DNA from: Mucidula mucida
Taxonomy: Eukaryota > Basidiomycota > Agaricomycetes > Agaricales > Physalacriaceae
DNA length: 64,000 nucleotides
Assembly: GCA_015501055.1 (NCBI GenBank)
Contig: JADNYV010000059.1
Coordinates: 124,001-188,000 of the forward strand
Direction of reading: 5' to 3'
Each line of letters opens with the position of its first letter. The stretch's first letter is position 1. Both the position numbers and the translations under genes were made by a program. Below the pieces are notes generated by a model. That model was not told where the DNA came from. It did not search any database and was given only the letters and a program-made list of their open reading frames with translations. Below are positions 35,915 to 47,621 of the stretch, one piece after another.

Positions 35915-36790
35915 TTATCGTCCGTTTCCATACCGCGTCTTGCGGCCGATGTCGAACGGTATGTATTTGTACTTGATCATGTGTCTGGAGAATGTGGAGA
36001 CGTGATTAGCACGAGGAAGAGCGCGACAAGATGACACGCACTGTATCTGGCGCCTCATAGTCAGGGCGAACAAGACGAAGAAGTAAACGACCAGAATGGG
36101 CCAGTAGACGGGCACATCGAATACTTCTGACGTTGTAGCAAGAATGGCGAGAATGGTGGCGCGGGTAGAGGACAGCCTAGATGGATTTAAGCACTCGAAG
36201 CTTGATTTGGAATTGTTTACTCACCAAAACTGCCATTCAGGAAGACGCCTAACGAAAGGTCGGAATTCGTCGTCTCTTTGGCTCGGTAAAGGGCTCCTTG
36301 ATTCCTCGCCACCTTCTTCTATCTCGTCAGCGAGAAGGTCTTCCTGTAACGACGGATCGAATTTAGGTTGCAAAAAGGCGAGTAGAAGGTTGAGCAAATA
36401 TATAGCGTGTGCGTCTAGCTCATCGTTAGAGAAGGGTTAATAGCAGGAGAATAAGTTCTCACAGCAGACTGAAAATTTGAACACCGGCATATTAGCGAAT
36501 ATTTCAGTCAGACGCGATGTACACACCGATGTACCACTATAAGGATTGTTTAGTACAATATCAATGTATAACGGCGGGATACGGACCCCTTGAGCGAGGA
36601 CAATTCTCAACATGAACAGGAAAAGCAGTCCACCCGTCGCCAACCAGCGGTTGAGCATAAAAGGCGTCCAGCGGTCGAGGACCTGCTGGTACTGGCGTTG
36701 AAGTCGTGAATACGTGGCCATGACATTCTGTACGGGCGTGGCGTCGGCAGCGTCGGTGTCGGACATCATCGTTGTCGTGGTCGTGTCCAA
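35915..36790 (-). CDS. RER1: Rer1, Golgi retrieval receptor for ER membrane proteins
   Basis: Six exons (36587-36790, 36527-36536, 36463-36468, 36225-36414, 36042-36176, 35915-35984) give 204 residues. Family blocks are [63 protein letters not shown]-like [37 protein letters not shown] and [11 protein letters not shown]. Rer1 has four membrane segments and returns escaped ER membrane proteins from the cis-Golgi by COPI vesicles. Two internal exons are only 10 and 6 nt and together encode the WYIVCY junction. The gene starts 202 bp from the divergently transcribed glycerate kinase. The family call is secure. Confidence 0.95.
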
Positions 36791-36992
36791 CGTGTAAAAG
36801 ATTGGTTACGTAAATAGTCCCTTTTCAATAGCACAATCAAGAATCGCAGTTGAGGCCTTTAACAAAGTTGTAACAAGCCTTGAACGTCGTTTATATACTC
36901 TTTTGAACGTTGAACAGCTAAACAGCAGGTGTTTGCCACCAATTTCAGTCGTGGGACGGGCCGTCCGCGGACCGACTTTGACTCTGAATGTC
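36791..36992. promoter_or_regulatory. Shared divergent promoter of RER1 and glycerate kinase
   Basis: Only 202 bp separate the two start codons, so both promoters must lie here. An in-frame upstream ATG at 36903 would shorten the gap further if used. Confidence 0.6.
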
Positions 36993-38046
36993 ATGTCTGC
37001 CTCAGTCGACCACATCTCTCAGCATATTTTAAAGCAGTTTGCAGCAAGAAAGGCTCCTTCTCAGCCTCTCTTTGTTGCTCTCCAAGGTCCCCAAGGCTCT
37101 GGCAAGTCCTATCTCACTGGACTCACCCATAAGCTCCTCTCGAGTCCCCCACATTCCCTACGCGTCGCCACCGTTTCCATCGACGATCTCTATCTCACTC
37201 ACGCTGGTCTGGTTGATATCGCTTCCAAGAACTCAGACAATCCTTTGTGGCGCGGTCGTGGCCAACCAGGCACTCATGATATCAACCTCGCCATCCAAGT
37301 TTTAACTGCTCTAAGGGACACATCCGATGTAGATGTCGAGATCCCTGTGTTTGACAAGAGTCTGTTCAACGGCGAGGGCGACCGTCTTCCTATGCATGGC
37401 AATTCTGTGCACACACCGCTAGATGTCGCCATCGTGGAAGGCTGGTGCATGGGTTTCCACCCTATTCCGTCTGCTGCGCTGCATGAGAGATGGTCCACTG
37501 TATGGGAGAAGGAGAAATTAGCCCTTGGTCTTACGGATGCGATGCTAGGATCAAAGCAGTGTCTCGAAGCTATCAACAAGGCCCTGCACTCGTATCTGGA
37601 GCTCTGGTCCTTTTTCGACACCTTCATTCAGGCAACGACTATTCATTGTTCTTCCATATATATAATTTCTGACTTGTCTTTTGAATTGTAGCTCCAGCCG
37701 GCTAGTGAAGCTGATTGTTCATCGCCGTATTCTGTCATATATCAATGGCGTCTCGAACAGGAACACTATATGAAAGCTCGCAATGGAGGAGTGGGCATGA
37801 CCGATGATGCCGTTAAATTGTAATCCATCCATTCTATTCGGGCTCAAGTCGATAGCGCTCATCATTCAAACTTCCCGCCACAGGTTCGTTGACCGGTACA
37901 TCCCCGGATATGTGTTCTTCGGTGACGGTGTGACCGATGGTTATATTGACGGCGATGGTACCCACCATGCACCGCCATGGTCGGGTCAGGGCATCCGCAT
38001 CTTGATTGACGAACACCGAGAAGTTGTTGGGGTTGGCGAGCTGTGA
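36993..38046 (+). CDS. D-glycerate 3-kinase-like P-loop kinase
   Basis: Exons 36993-37631, 37692-37819 and 37884-38046 give 309 residues. A Walker A motif (GPQGSGKS, about residues 32-39) is followed by SIDDLYLTHAGL, GRGQPGTHDINLA, PVFDKSLFNGEGDR and VEGWCMGFHP. The end holds WRLEQEHYMKARNGGVGMTD, FVDRYIPGYVFFGDGV and GQGIRILIDEHREVVGVGEL. This matches glycerate kinase (plant GLYK, yeast Tda10 type), which phosphorylates glycerate in the serine/glycolate or glyoxylate routes. Intron 37632-37691 begins with GCAACG; no GT alternative keeps the frame. An upstream in-frame ATG exists at 36903. Confidence 0.88.
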
Positions 38047-38384
38047 CTCGTTCTCACTGTGAATGACTCGTCGCCTGGTGTCAGTGGAAGGATCTGTGGG
38101 TCCACGGACGCGACGCGACGCGATCTACTGATGTTGCCATGTGGACACGAAGTATCCATGACAATCAGCTACCACGCAAAGTTCACAACTATTTTGTGAT
38201 AGTTGAAGTCGTGTCTTCATTTCGAGTGCTTCACACTTCCAAGATGACCTTAATTGAAAGTGTCCGCTTCGTCCCGGCATCGCTCTTTCTCGAACAGTCC
38301 ATTTCCTTGCTTTTTCCGAATGTACGTCCGTGAAGAAATTTGATTTTTCTCATCGATCATCCCATCGTGAACTTGACCATAACG
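38047..38384. other. Intergenic, no gene seen
   Basis: The stretch holds the 3' flank of glycerate kinase and the upstream region of the GNAT gene. Nothing else is supported. Confidence 0.4.
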
Positions 38385-39285
38385 ATGTCTGCATATGGTG
38401 CCATTACAGCGCGGAGTAGTGGAGAAGTGCTTCCGTCGACAAAGTGGTACTCGCCATCGAAGGAGAGTTCAGTCACAATCCATCATCTTACACTCCAAAC
38501 CGCCGGGCCATCCCAGGCCTAATCGAGTATCTCAGCTCCGTGTTCGTCATAGAGGTTGAAAAGGGCTTGACGTATCCTCAGGAGGGTCCCTATGACCAAG
38601 CCGCGTTCGAGGGCTACTTCTTCGCTGCAGACGTGTTTGTGGCAGTCCTTGACGTGTTGAAAGAGGAGTCTGCTCCAGCCAGTGACGCCATATCCGAGCC
38701 CAGCGAATCGTCACTGGCGCTTCTCGACGCGGCTCGGGGACGAACATGGGAAGAATGCGTCATGGGTTACTACTACGTGAGTAGTATAGTCGTCAAGAAG
38801 TAATAAGAATCTATCACTGATATCAATTTGGGCAGATCAAACCCAACTACCCAGGCCGATCCTCTCATGTTAGTACTCCTTTATATGCGCTGCAAGGCTG
38901 TTATGATTTTCTCCAACATCGGTTTCATCTTACGCCTAGATATGTAACGCGGGATTCGTCGTGCCGCCTGCACAGCGCGGTCGGGGATTCGGATCAGTGT
39001 TGGCAAAGTCCTACGTATACTACGCGCCCAAGCTCGCATATCAGGCCAGTGTCTTTAATTTGGTGTATGTCAATAACACGGCCTCAATCAAGTGCGTGTG
39101 TTTTGATTACTCTTTCATATCAAGCCGAAGTATGTTACCTCGCTTATAGGCTTTGGGAGCGGTTGGGGTTCACGAAAGCAGGGCGTATTCCGCGTGCGGG
39201 TCGGATGAAGCGAAAAGACGGAGACGGAGAGGAGTACCTGGATGCATGGGTCTTCTTCAAGAGTTTTATCGACACTGAGGCATAG
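38385..39285 (+). CDS. GNAT-family N-acetyltransferase, one apparent frame break near its start
   Basis: Exons 38385-38776, 38836-38868, 38940-39091 and 39150-39285 give about 237 residues if one base is added near 38437-38444. Blocks include FSHNPSSYTPNRRAIPGLIE, TYPQEGPYDQAAFEGYFFAA, IKPNYPGRSSH, ICNAGFVVPPAQRGRGFGSV (acetyl-CoA loop Q-R-G-R-G-F-G), VFNLVYVNNTASI and LWERLGFTKAGRIPRAGR. The GNAT fold transfers an acetyl group to an amine; the substrate is unknown. Exon 2 has only 33 nt. The start codon was chosen by the closed codon count and is less certain than the core. Confidence 0.82.
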
Positions 39286-41057
39286 TTTGAAGTAGCACAA
39301 GCGCTATTAACGTGGTAGCGCTACAATTAGACTCGCCACTTAACAGCCGTAGGTGAAGAATGTGTTGTACAGACAAGCACGGAGTGTATTGAATCGCCAC
39401 CTGTCTCGTCCCGAGTATATTGATATAGATGCTCCGTGCCCAGAGTGAATCCTAGAGCAACCTGAAGTACTCAATGTTGTCGTGCACGTTTCGCCATTGC
39501 GGTTCCGACAGGGAAGACACAATCTCGTGATCAACGGAAAAGAATCGCGTCCAGGATGCATATGCAGCGGTGACTCGGGATGAGTAGAGATAGAGGCTGT
39601 AGACAGTTGACCCGAACCGCTGTTGTTGGACAGATGGCTGGATTCTTCTCGGATCTTGTACGCCACTAGCAGATTTCGAGGAGCCAGGCACTGGACGTCT
39701 CGCCTCGTCGAGCACACAGCGAAAAAGCAGTAGAGCGAGACAGATTTAGGAAGTTTGGAGCCCCTTTGATGGTGTGCGGAATCTGGCGAAGGGCTTCTGA
39801 AAGGGTGTGTGTGTGGTGTGATTAGACAGCCACGAAAAAAACGCGAACTTCTGATTTCCAGCGGCGTTTATTGCTCATTTCGACAGAGTTGCCTTTTTGG
39901 AGAACAATGAGTGCGTCGGGTGGTGTGATGTCGATAAGCACGTTGGGAAGGCATGATGACTCGATAGATCACACAATGCCATTGACGCGAGGCAGGTCAG
40001 TGGGGGACTCGCAAGCCACGTTTGGGATATGTGGGAAAGATGGGGGAGCAGTGATCCGCCAAAAAACGACGGAAGGGTTTTTGGAAGACACGAGGCTCGC
40101 GTCGCGCGAGCGCCGCATGGTATGGCCTGAGCGCAGCTGAGCACAAGGAAGACTTTGCAGCTACCATTTCCGGAGGATGTGCAATCCAGTGCAAGATCAG
40201 TGTCGCGTCGCTATGTGTACGATCCTGTTAGCCGCTAGGTGTCGGGCTTGTCATATCAGGTAGCACTGCTCGCAGCACGGAACGGAGAATCATTCCGGAT
40301 AGATTTGGCTATGACTCCAACTAGCCATGAACGCCGCCGGGAACGGTGGGGACGGTGTAGAGAGTTCGTAGAGTAGCATTTAACTAGGTAGTAGAACATT
40401 ACCGATGAGTGCGTTGCAGAGGACGAAACATTTAAGCCGCGCGTCAAACATGCTAGGATGAGTCGGATCTGAGTTGGATCTCGGCGGCTGAGGCGATCAG
40501 ATTGTGTGACAGGTCACACAAGTTTTTTAAACTGTGCACCACCGAAGGCTGTTCCGCACCCTCATAAGAACTCCCATCCCCACCACTAAGCCCTGGCTTT
40601 AATAGGCTTCCTTTTGTCCACCCGGTACTCCGACCTGTTTCTCTCTTCCTTAGGCGCCCAACCTATAAGCCTCAAACGGCTTTACCCTATTCCATCGCCT
40701 AATCCTGTCCGGCCTCTGGCGCCCGACATTGTCCTTGTCTTGTCTACCTTCAGCAAGTGTAGTGGCCTCCCTCACACTCCTTCGTCGAGAAATCCGACCT
40801 TAGGTGAGCGTTGTTGACTTTTTTGCTGGTTACGGAATGTCTGCTCGATTTGGATCGCCTAAAGGGGTTGGGTTGGCAGTCTGTTTGGTCGTACAAAGAA
40901 TTTTTTGATACTACGGCCGATGCGAGCTTTCTTTCAGCAGGATGGGACGAAAGGAGCATTCTTCTGTTCCCTTATTATAATGGGTCGGTCTTCGAACATA
41001 TTCTGACGATTTTATGGGCAGACTCAAAACCTGTGTCGTCTAGTTATCAACACGTAA
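39286..41057. other. Long intergenic region, no confident gene
   Basis: A minus-strand ORF at 39452-39715 ends in a plausible peptide but lacks upstream exons or a known motif. Pyrimidine-rich sequence and a tttaatagg element near 40598-40607 may belong to the cyclin promoter or its 5' leader. Confidence 0.35.
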
Positions 41058-42104
41058 ATGGCCACTGTCACCCATGGTTCACATTCAGAGCCAAAGAAAG
41101 ATCCTAATCGGAGGACAGCATTTCAACCCATTGCTCCGGTGAGATTGTGATTACACGGTGTGAATATCCAAGGCTGACTTGGGCCAGCAGCCAGCACAAG
41201 CGAGCAAGACGCATCCCTTCTACGGCTATGAGGATATTGCCAACCTTTGCGCGCGATTTATCACACATCTCTTCGCGTGTCCAGATAGTCCGCCCGCCTC
41301 CAGTCCCACCCCCGCCAGACTCCCCCATTTCATTGCGTACGCGTTCCATCGCACGAAACTCGCCAACGCTGTCACATTTGCTGCGCTAATACTCCTCCAG
41401 CGGCTCAAGGCCCGGTTCCCCACTGCCGGGGTTCCTCTGGCCACCGTCTCTTCCTATCTGCTTTCATGATTGCATCGAAAATAATATGCGACGACACCTA
41501 CTCCAACAAGTCGTGGACGATCGTAGGTCAGGGCATGTTTAACCTGCGCGAGGTGAACCAGATGGAACGCGAGATGTGTTCTTATCTCGATTGGGAACTC
41601 ACCGTGGACGGGCAATTACTTCGAGAGTTTGAGGACTTGGTTCGACGAGATTTCGGGGAACCCAGAGCCAACTATCCGACGTACTCTCTACAGACGGTTT
41701 CGAAACGCGCGGCTCGTGCTGCTGCTTCTACCTCTGCCACCCCCCTTCCGGAACCCTCATCGTCTTCGAGTCCGATCCCGGCCTTTGGACACGGGAATCG
41801 ACAGGCGACACCGACGATGGGCGATTCTCCTTCGTCCTCGAGGCGGAAACGAGTCAAAGTTTATGGGGACATGCAACAGACGCCACCACCAGAGACGCCA
41901 TCCCCGACGCGTTCTGCCTACTCCCCAGCCTCCACCCCATCTCCTGTTACGCCTAACGGGCCCCATGATTTTTCGGCCAAGATTCGCGGCGTCGATACAT
42001 CCCCCGTCTTCACCCTTCGGCGAAAAAGATCCAAGGAGCTGGGTGCGACCGGCCACCCTCTCAAAACGAAGATGTTCTCGGTGGCGAGTGCGACGATCTG
42101 GTAG
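41058..42104 (+). CDS. Cyclin-domain protein of the Pho85-cyclin (PCL1/2) type, one apparent frame break
   Basis: Exons 41058-41138 and 41188-42104 give about 332 residues if one base is added near 41425-41431. The cyclin box covers about residues 60-165: FIAYAFHRTKLANAVTFAAL, LQRLKARFPTA, then GSSGHRLFLSAFMIASKIIC in the next frame, DDTYSNKSWTIVGQGMF and MEREMCSYLDWELTVD. Such cyclins pair with Pho85-type kinases in cell-cycle start and morphogenesis. The C-terminal half is Ser/Pro-rich with many S/T-P sites and an RRKRVK basic patch, so it may be phosphorylated and nuclear. The missing base seems to be one C in a C/G run. Confidence 0.85.
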
Positions 42105-43984
42105 CTGTATTTTTATTATCCGATGTGCATACTTTCCTTTCAACCCCTCAAGTCTCTTGCATACAAAGGATGTTTTATTGTGTGTTCTCGCCATCGCCGG
42201 TTTTTCCTATACCACCACACTTTCCAATACCAGCATTACTTATATACTGCACGTTTCTTTTTACTTACTTACATTGCATCTTGTATCATCATAGTGCTCC
42301 GACATCTACATCATGTACACAAATAACATGCTTCTGTACATACATTGCATCAACAAATGGACATTGACAGTTTTTACGATGAGAGAGTGTGGCGGGATGA
42401 ATAACGTCATAACCTCATGGTAGCAGCCACGTTGCTGCTATCTGCATACTGCTCCCCATATTCGATCAAGACGACCCTGCGAGCGGGATGTCCTACGCTC
42501 ACCCACAAATGCGTGACGCGTTAGACGCGCTAGAATCTAGATTCAGATCAAGCGCTTAAATCGTGTATCTCGTTGTGGGTCCAGTATATATGATTATCTT
42601 CCTAAATGCGATCATCGTGGCCTTGCCGTCCAAAATCAAGCATGTGGATCGGCCACTTCGTCTCACTCCTAGGGAGTGAGGTGAGATTATCAGATTATGG
42701 GCTATTTGCGATGGGCTGTGCACACACTGATTTGACTCGGTGAACGGCCTCGTGAAAGGTGCCAAACCCAGGCACTGGGTACCTACTTGCACAAGTTGTT
42801 CTGAGTCTCGTGTGCTGTAGACCGTGGGTGGTGGGGTCTTCGGATGGAAGAAGCGGTTAGTATGTATGTAGTACCATGACAATAATGAATGGGACAATAA
42901 CGAGAGCCCTACTTAGGTGATTTTACGCTGATAGCAACGTTCATGAGGGAAATATTCTATCTATCTCTACCTAGAGAGAGGTCGTCAAAGCCGTTTATTA
43001 CGACTGGAACGCAGATAGCGCGTATCTATAGATGAATCAAAGAAAATCTCCGTCTGTTGGAGCTGTTGATGATGTGTGCACCAAATCCCACCACCAGTGA
43101 GAAAGATATCTTAAACTTTGATGTCTAAAGGAAGCATAACGTCCCCGTTGATCCTGAGCGTTTTTTAACAGCCAGCGCATCATCACCGGAACACGTTTTC
43201 AATTATGTGCGATATCATCGTAGGGAGGTAGTATAGTACCAGGTTTGATAGACTGAGACAGGTAAAAGGAAGTCAAGAGATCTAAAAGAATTTGACTCGG
43301 GAACGAGCAGGGCTATCAGAATATTTTAGAAAGCGCCCTTTGTCGAGCATTGAGACAAAAAGGACTGGATAGCAATCAACGGACTTTTTTTCTTTTTTTC
43401 TCAGCATCTGGCGGTGGGAGAACCGCTCCAGTAATGCATCAAGGGTGAACGGGGTCGAGAGAACGGTCGTGGGCAATCACTGGCACATGTCGTGGGAGAC
43501 GATTGTTCGGAGATAAGTGAACCATCAAAGGCGCAGTGAGTGAGTGGTACGACACGCTTGGATGCCGTACGCAGTTGCAGTAGAGTGTCTGAGAGGAGGA
43601 GCACACATAGCCAATGTGGTAAGAACACGAGTCTTCTACGGTCGGATTAGCTTTCATACCACTGCCATAAGCCATACAGAATGGAAGGGGACATGGTGCG
43701 CGTGTGTCACTTACGCGAATGAATGTGCGCGGTGATCAGAAAGGTGGACGGTGGATTGGGTACTGCGGTAGTGACGGCGCTCAAAACACGCGTAGATAGA
43801 GAACTTGTGTCAGGCGCCAGGTAAATAGACAATGTTATCTAGTCTTCCAATGAATGAAGAGAGGTCCTTCGCAATTGGCGCGGTTATATCCTATCGTACT
43901 GTCAGTGGCGCAGTAACAGAGCGAGAAGTCTACGTTCAAGTTATACATATTCTATAAGTAACAGTCTGTACACAACGAAAGAGG
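42105..43984. other. Long intergenic region, no gene seen
   Basis: Neither strand shows an ORF with recognisable motifs, and I found no tRNA-like cloverleaf by eye. It separates the cyclin gene from the MET2 3' end. Confidence 0.35.
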
Positions 43985-45372
43985 TTACCACTGAGTTATA
44001 TCCACCTCTGCCTCTCCGAATATACTAGTCTTTTTGACATCGAATCCTTCGACTTCTCCATGTCCATTTACATCTTCGGTTGCATAAATTTCTGGAAATT
44101 CTCTATGCAGAAACTTGAGGACGTGGATGTTAATTTGTTCGAATTCGAGTAGGAAACCATCGTGCCCATCGGGAGATGGGATAATGACCAATTCAGCCTC
44201 TGGTATGTGCGTTGCGATCTCTTTCTGCTCTGTCGACGTGAACAGTCCATCGGAAGCAATACCGATGACCAATGCTCTACGAGGAAGAGTAGAGAGTACG
44301 CGTGCTAATGCGGCTGGTTCCTCCTCGCCTGGAAGTCTTCGACCCCGAGAGACGTCGTGTGTATCCATTTTACGAGTGATATGAATGTAGCAGTTTGCAT
44401 CGAACCGCGCAGTGAACTTGTCGCCTTGATAGCGCAAGTAGGATTGTGCAGAGAACACCTGCGGTGTGGGGGACTGCGCCCCGTCGCGCACTTTAGCGTT
44501 CCTGTGTCCGTCGTTGTGCGAAGATATAGAGGAATCGGTGGTGGTAGGCGATGAACGGCCGGGTGAAGATGGGATTTGGAATTTTCTCCCGAAACGGGTT
44601 TCGAATGAATCCCGAGAACGATAGGTAAGTAGAGCGCTCATGCGCGCTGCAGCTAGGCCGGTTGCAGGTTGGGAGGTGTAGTACCCATCCTCATATATTG
44701 GATCGCTGTAGATGCTTTGTCTTTGTGCCTCTCCCCAGCTGATGCACCACGCTGAGTGTCGCGCCGAGGTAGCGAGAGCAATAACGTGGCGAACATAGCC
44801 GGGTGGCGTACATAATGGCCATTCCAGGACGCTCATTCCGCCCATGGAACCACCAATCACGACGGCCACTGAGTTGACGCCCAAATGGTCGAGGACAAGT
44901 TTATGTAGGCTATCGTCCAAGTCAGGACATGGCAATATATACAACAGATAACAAGAGCGCACTTGACATCGTCACGGATTGTGGAGGAGGGAAAATCCGG
45001 TCCGTACTGTTTCTTCGTGTCCGGATTAATTGATATCGGCGAGACAGTGCCATAAGGAGATCCAATAGCATTCGCGCAGAAAATGAAGAAACGATTCGCG
45101 TCAAACGCTTTCCCGTGTCCCATGAGCGGACCCCACCTATAAGTAGAGCTTGAAAAAGGATTTCTGCACAACACGCTGGGAGCTCACCAGTCCTCGACAT
45201 CGGCGCTGCCAGTGAATGCATGACAGATGATCATGACATTGTCTTTGTTCGCGTTGAGCGTTCCCCAGGTCTTGTAGGCTACAGGAACATCGTGTAAAGT
45301 CCTTCCACATTCAAAAGTAAAGGATGGAACAGTGAAATAAGACTGATCAATGAGATCGTTGAAGCGAGCCAT
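43985..45372 (-). CDS. MET2: Homoserine O-acetyltransferase
   Basis: Exons 45188-45372, 44963-45136 and 43985-44909 give 427 residues, all in frame. The alpha/beta-hydrolase core shows VAYKTWGTLNANKDNVMIIC, HAFTGSADVEDWWGPLMGHG, FFIFCANAIGSPYGTVSPIS, the nucleophile elbow GGSMGGMSVLEW, then IASDGLF (Asp) and GHDGFLLEF (His), so the catalytic triad is complete. The enzyme acetylates homoserine in methionine synthesis and is expected in the cytosol. A low-complexity insertion (SSPTTTDSSISSHNDG region) is typical of fungal versions. The gene starts 166 bp from the divergent NAB2 gene. Confidence 0.95.
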
Positions 45373-45538
45373 GGTAGTCGACGAGCATACAAGTCATCTA
45401 AGGGTAAGAAAGTATTTTCTTGAGTCACAGGTCGCGATTAAGAAACGTCGATCACGTTATGGATGGAAAAGGTGCTGACTAATAGCGGAGCGTGAAAAGC
45501 CGTTTAGCTCTGTTCAGTCATCACTCTCGCCTGCTATC
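45373..45538. promoter_or_regulatory. Shared divergent promoter of MET2 and NAB2
   Basis: The two start codons are 166 bp apart, so both core promoters and 5' leaders must fit in this interval. Confidence 0.6.
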
Positions 45539-47621
45539 ATGCCTTTCGGCCTCACTATAGGAACTGAGCGTGCTCAGGCGCTCGAAGTACGTATTTCTAC
45601 CTTTTGGCGGTGTTTTTCTTATATTTACTCGACGTGACAGCGCTCTATTCAACATGAACTCGCTGTACGAGGTTACAGTCCAGATGGCGGTGAGTCGCCT
45701 TTCGGTTTATCTGGCGACGACGGCGCTCAATTCGACACAAAAGACAACGTTATGGCGGAATACATCACTATCATGATAATAAACAACAAGACTGCTGGTA
45801 CGTCGTCTGTTGCATTGCCGCGTTTGGCGCTTGACCGACTCTTTCTTTGCTTAGCCCAGATAACATCGGAATTGGAGGATTGTAAGGCGTTTTCTACTTT
45901 TGCAGTCTTCAAGTGATTTTGACGTTAATTCTCATAGTAATTGGGTCTGAATTCGGTACGCATTCGCCTTGTGTGGCACCCTATCCATACTTATACACTT
46001 CCAGATACCGCATTCACAGACTGGCTATTCGTGGAGGCCGCCAAGGGTGCAGCAGACAAAGAGCCAGTAGCAGAACTGCCAGTACCGGAACCCGTGCCAG
46101 AACCGGTCCAGGAGACGTCGCACCCCTCAAGACGACCGGCGAACAATTCCAACCGAAGCGGCCTATATCAGCAGGCGCTTTCCCAAGCTCTACCGTCTAC
46201 TTCTCAAAAGCGTAGTGCATCTGCACGCTCCCCTTCCCCTGTTCACCCCAACAAAATTCGCCGAACCGATGTCCCGACTGGTCCCCGCGCAATGCAACGT
46301 GATGGCCCAACCAACAGCCGTAGCCTCATAGATAGAGTAGGCGGTCATCCCTCCCGGAACCAGAACCAGAATGGGTACAACGACGATATTCAGTCGCGTA
46401 TCGACAACATCACACACACGCCCGACGTCAACATGATGATGGCCAATGGTTTCCCCGGCATGAACGGCATGGACATGAATGCCATGATGCCATGGCCGCC
46501 GGTGGCGGGGTGCCAATAGGCATCAACGACATACTTATGAACCAAATGGCACTTATGCAGCAGGTCCTAAATTCGGGCATGGCGTTTGGAATGCAAAATG
46601 GGATGCCGATGGATATGACCATGATGAATGGCATGCAAGGGCAACAGGCTTTTCCAGGTATGAATGGAGCCGGCAGAGGTCGGGGGAATGGGCGGGGACG
46701 CGGTGGTGCCCGTGGCCGTGGTGGACATTCACAGACATCGTCGACACCTGGCGAAGAGGCTTCGCAGAATGTCGCGGCGCCGACCCCCACTATGGCCACC
46801 TCTGCTCAGCCCACTCCACCTGTTGGTCAGCAACGGACAACGTATGTGTTTCCCGAGCGACCGCAGTCGCCCACTTTGTGCAAGTTCTCCTTGAAATGTA
46901 CGAACCCGCACTGTCGATGGGCGCATCCCTCACCAGTCGCGACGACGGAAAGTGGCGTCGTCGTCAGTACAGAGCCTTGTGAGCAAGGAAAGAACTGCAA
47001 AGACAAGGATTGTGCAAAGACGCATGTCAGTCCTGCTGTCTTGACTGCCAATCGTGAGTTTTCTAGTTGATCTCATCTGTACTATACTAATAAAATTTAG
47101 CCAACGCTCCTCCACCTGTGCCTGCACCTGCTCCAGTTCATGTGCCTCACCATCCTCCTCCTTCCTCTGCTGTCCCTTGTCGCTTTGGTGCCGCTTGCAC
47201 GCGAGCGGGATGCACGTTCAGTCATCCACCTCGTCCGTCCGCCCACAGCGCTCCACGTGCTCAATCGTGCAGATACGGCGCTAGTTGCACTCGTGCGAGC
47301 TGTCAATTTCGACACCCCGAAGGACGCGTACTTCCTACCTCTTTCCATCGTGGCCTATCGGCTACCGCGCCTTTGGTGAACGTGCCGACGCCTGAGACCG
47401 GTACTATGGGCGGCCCTAGCCCCCATAAGAGCGCCAAGTTTACGAACAGCGCGGCCTCTGTAAAGGAGAAATTGGAGAAGCTAGAGCAGGAGAAGAACGA
47501 GATGGAGAAGGACCTCAAATTGAAGGAGGACGCCGCCAGCAAGGATTCGAAGTCTCAGGTTGCATCACTGCTTGAGGACTGTATCAATTATCTATCGCAA
47601 AGTGCACATATTCATCGTTAG
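45539..47621 (+). CDS. NAB2: Nab2-type poly(A)-RNA-binding CCCH zinc-finger protein, one apparent frame break
   Basis: Exons 45539-45586, 45641-45689, 45744-45797, 45855-45881, 45938-45955, 46005-47053 and 47101-47621 give about 588 residues if one G is added near 46505-46511. The N-terminus (LTIGTERAQALE, NVMAEYITIMIINNKTA, TAFTDWLFVEAAKG) is a PWI-like Nab2 domain. An RGG-rich stretch (GRGRGNGRGRGGARGRGG) follows Met/Gly-rich sequence. Four C-x5-C-x4-C-x3-H fingers are visible: CKFSLKCTNPHCRWAH, CEQGKNCKDKDCAKTH, CRFGAACTRAGCTFSH and CRYGASCTRASCQFRH. Nab2 controls poly(A)-tail length and mRNA export. The 54-nt segment 45690-45743 is stop-free and could be retained. A coiled-coil-like Lys/Glu segment lies near the C-terminus. 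Confidence 0.9.
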
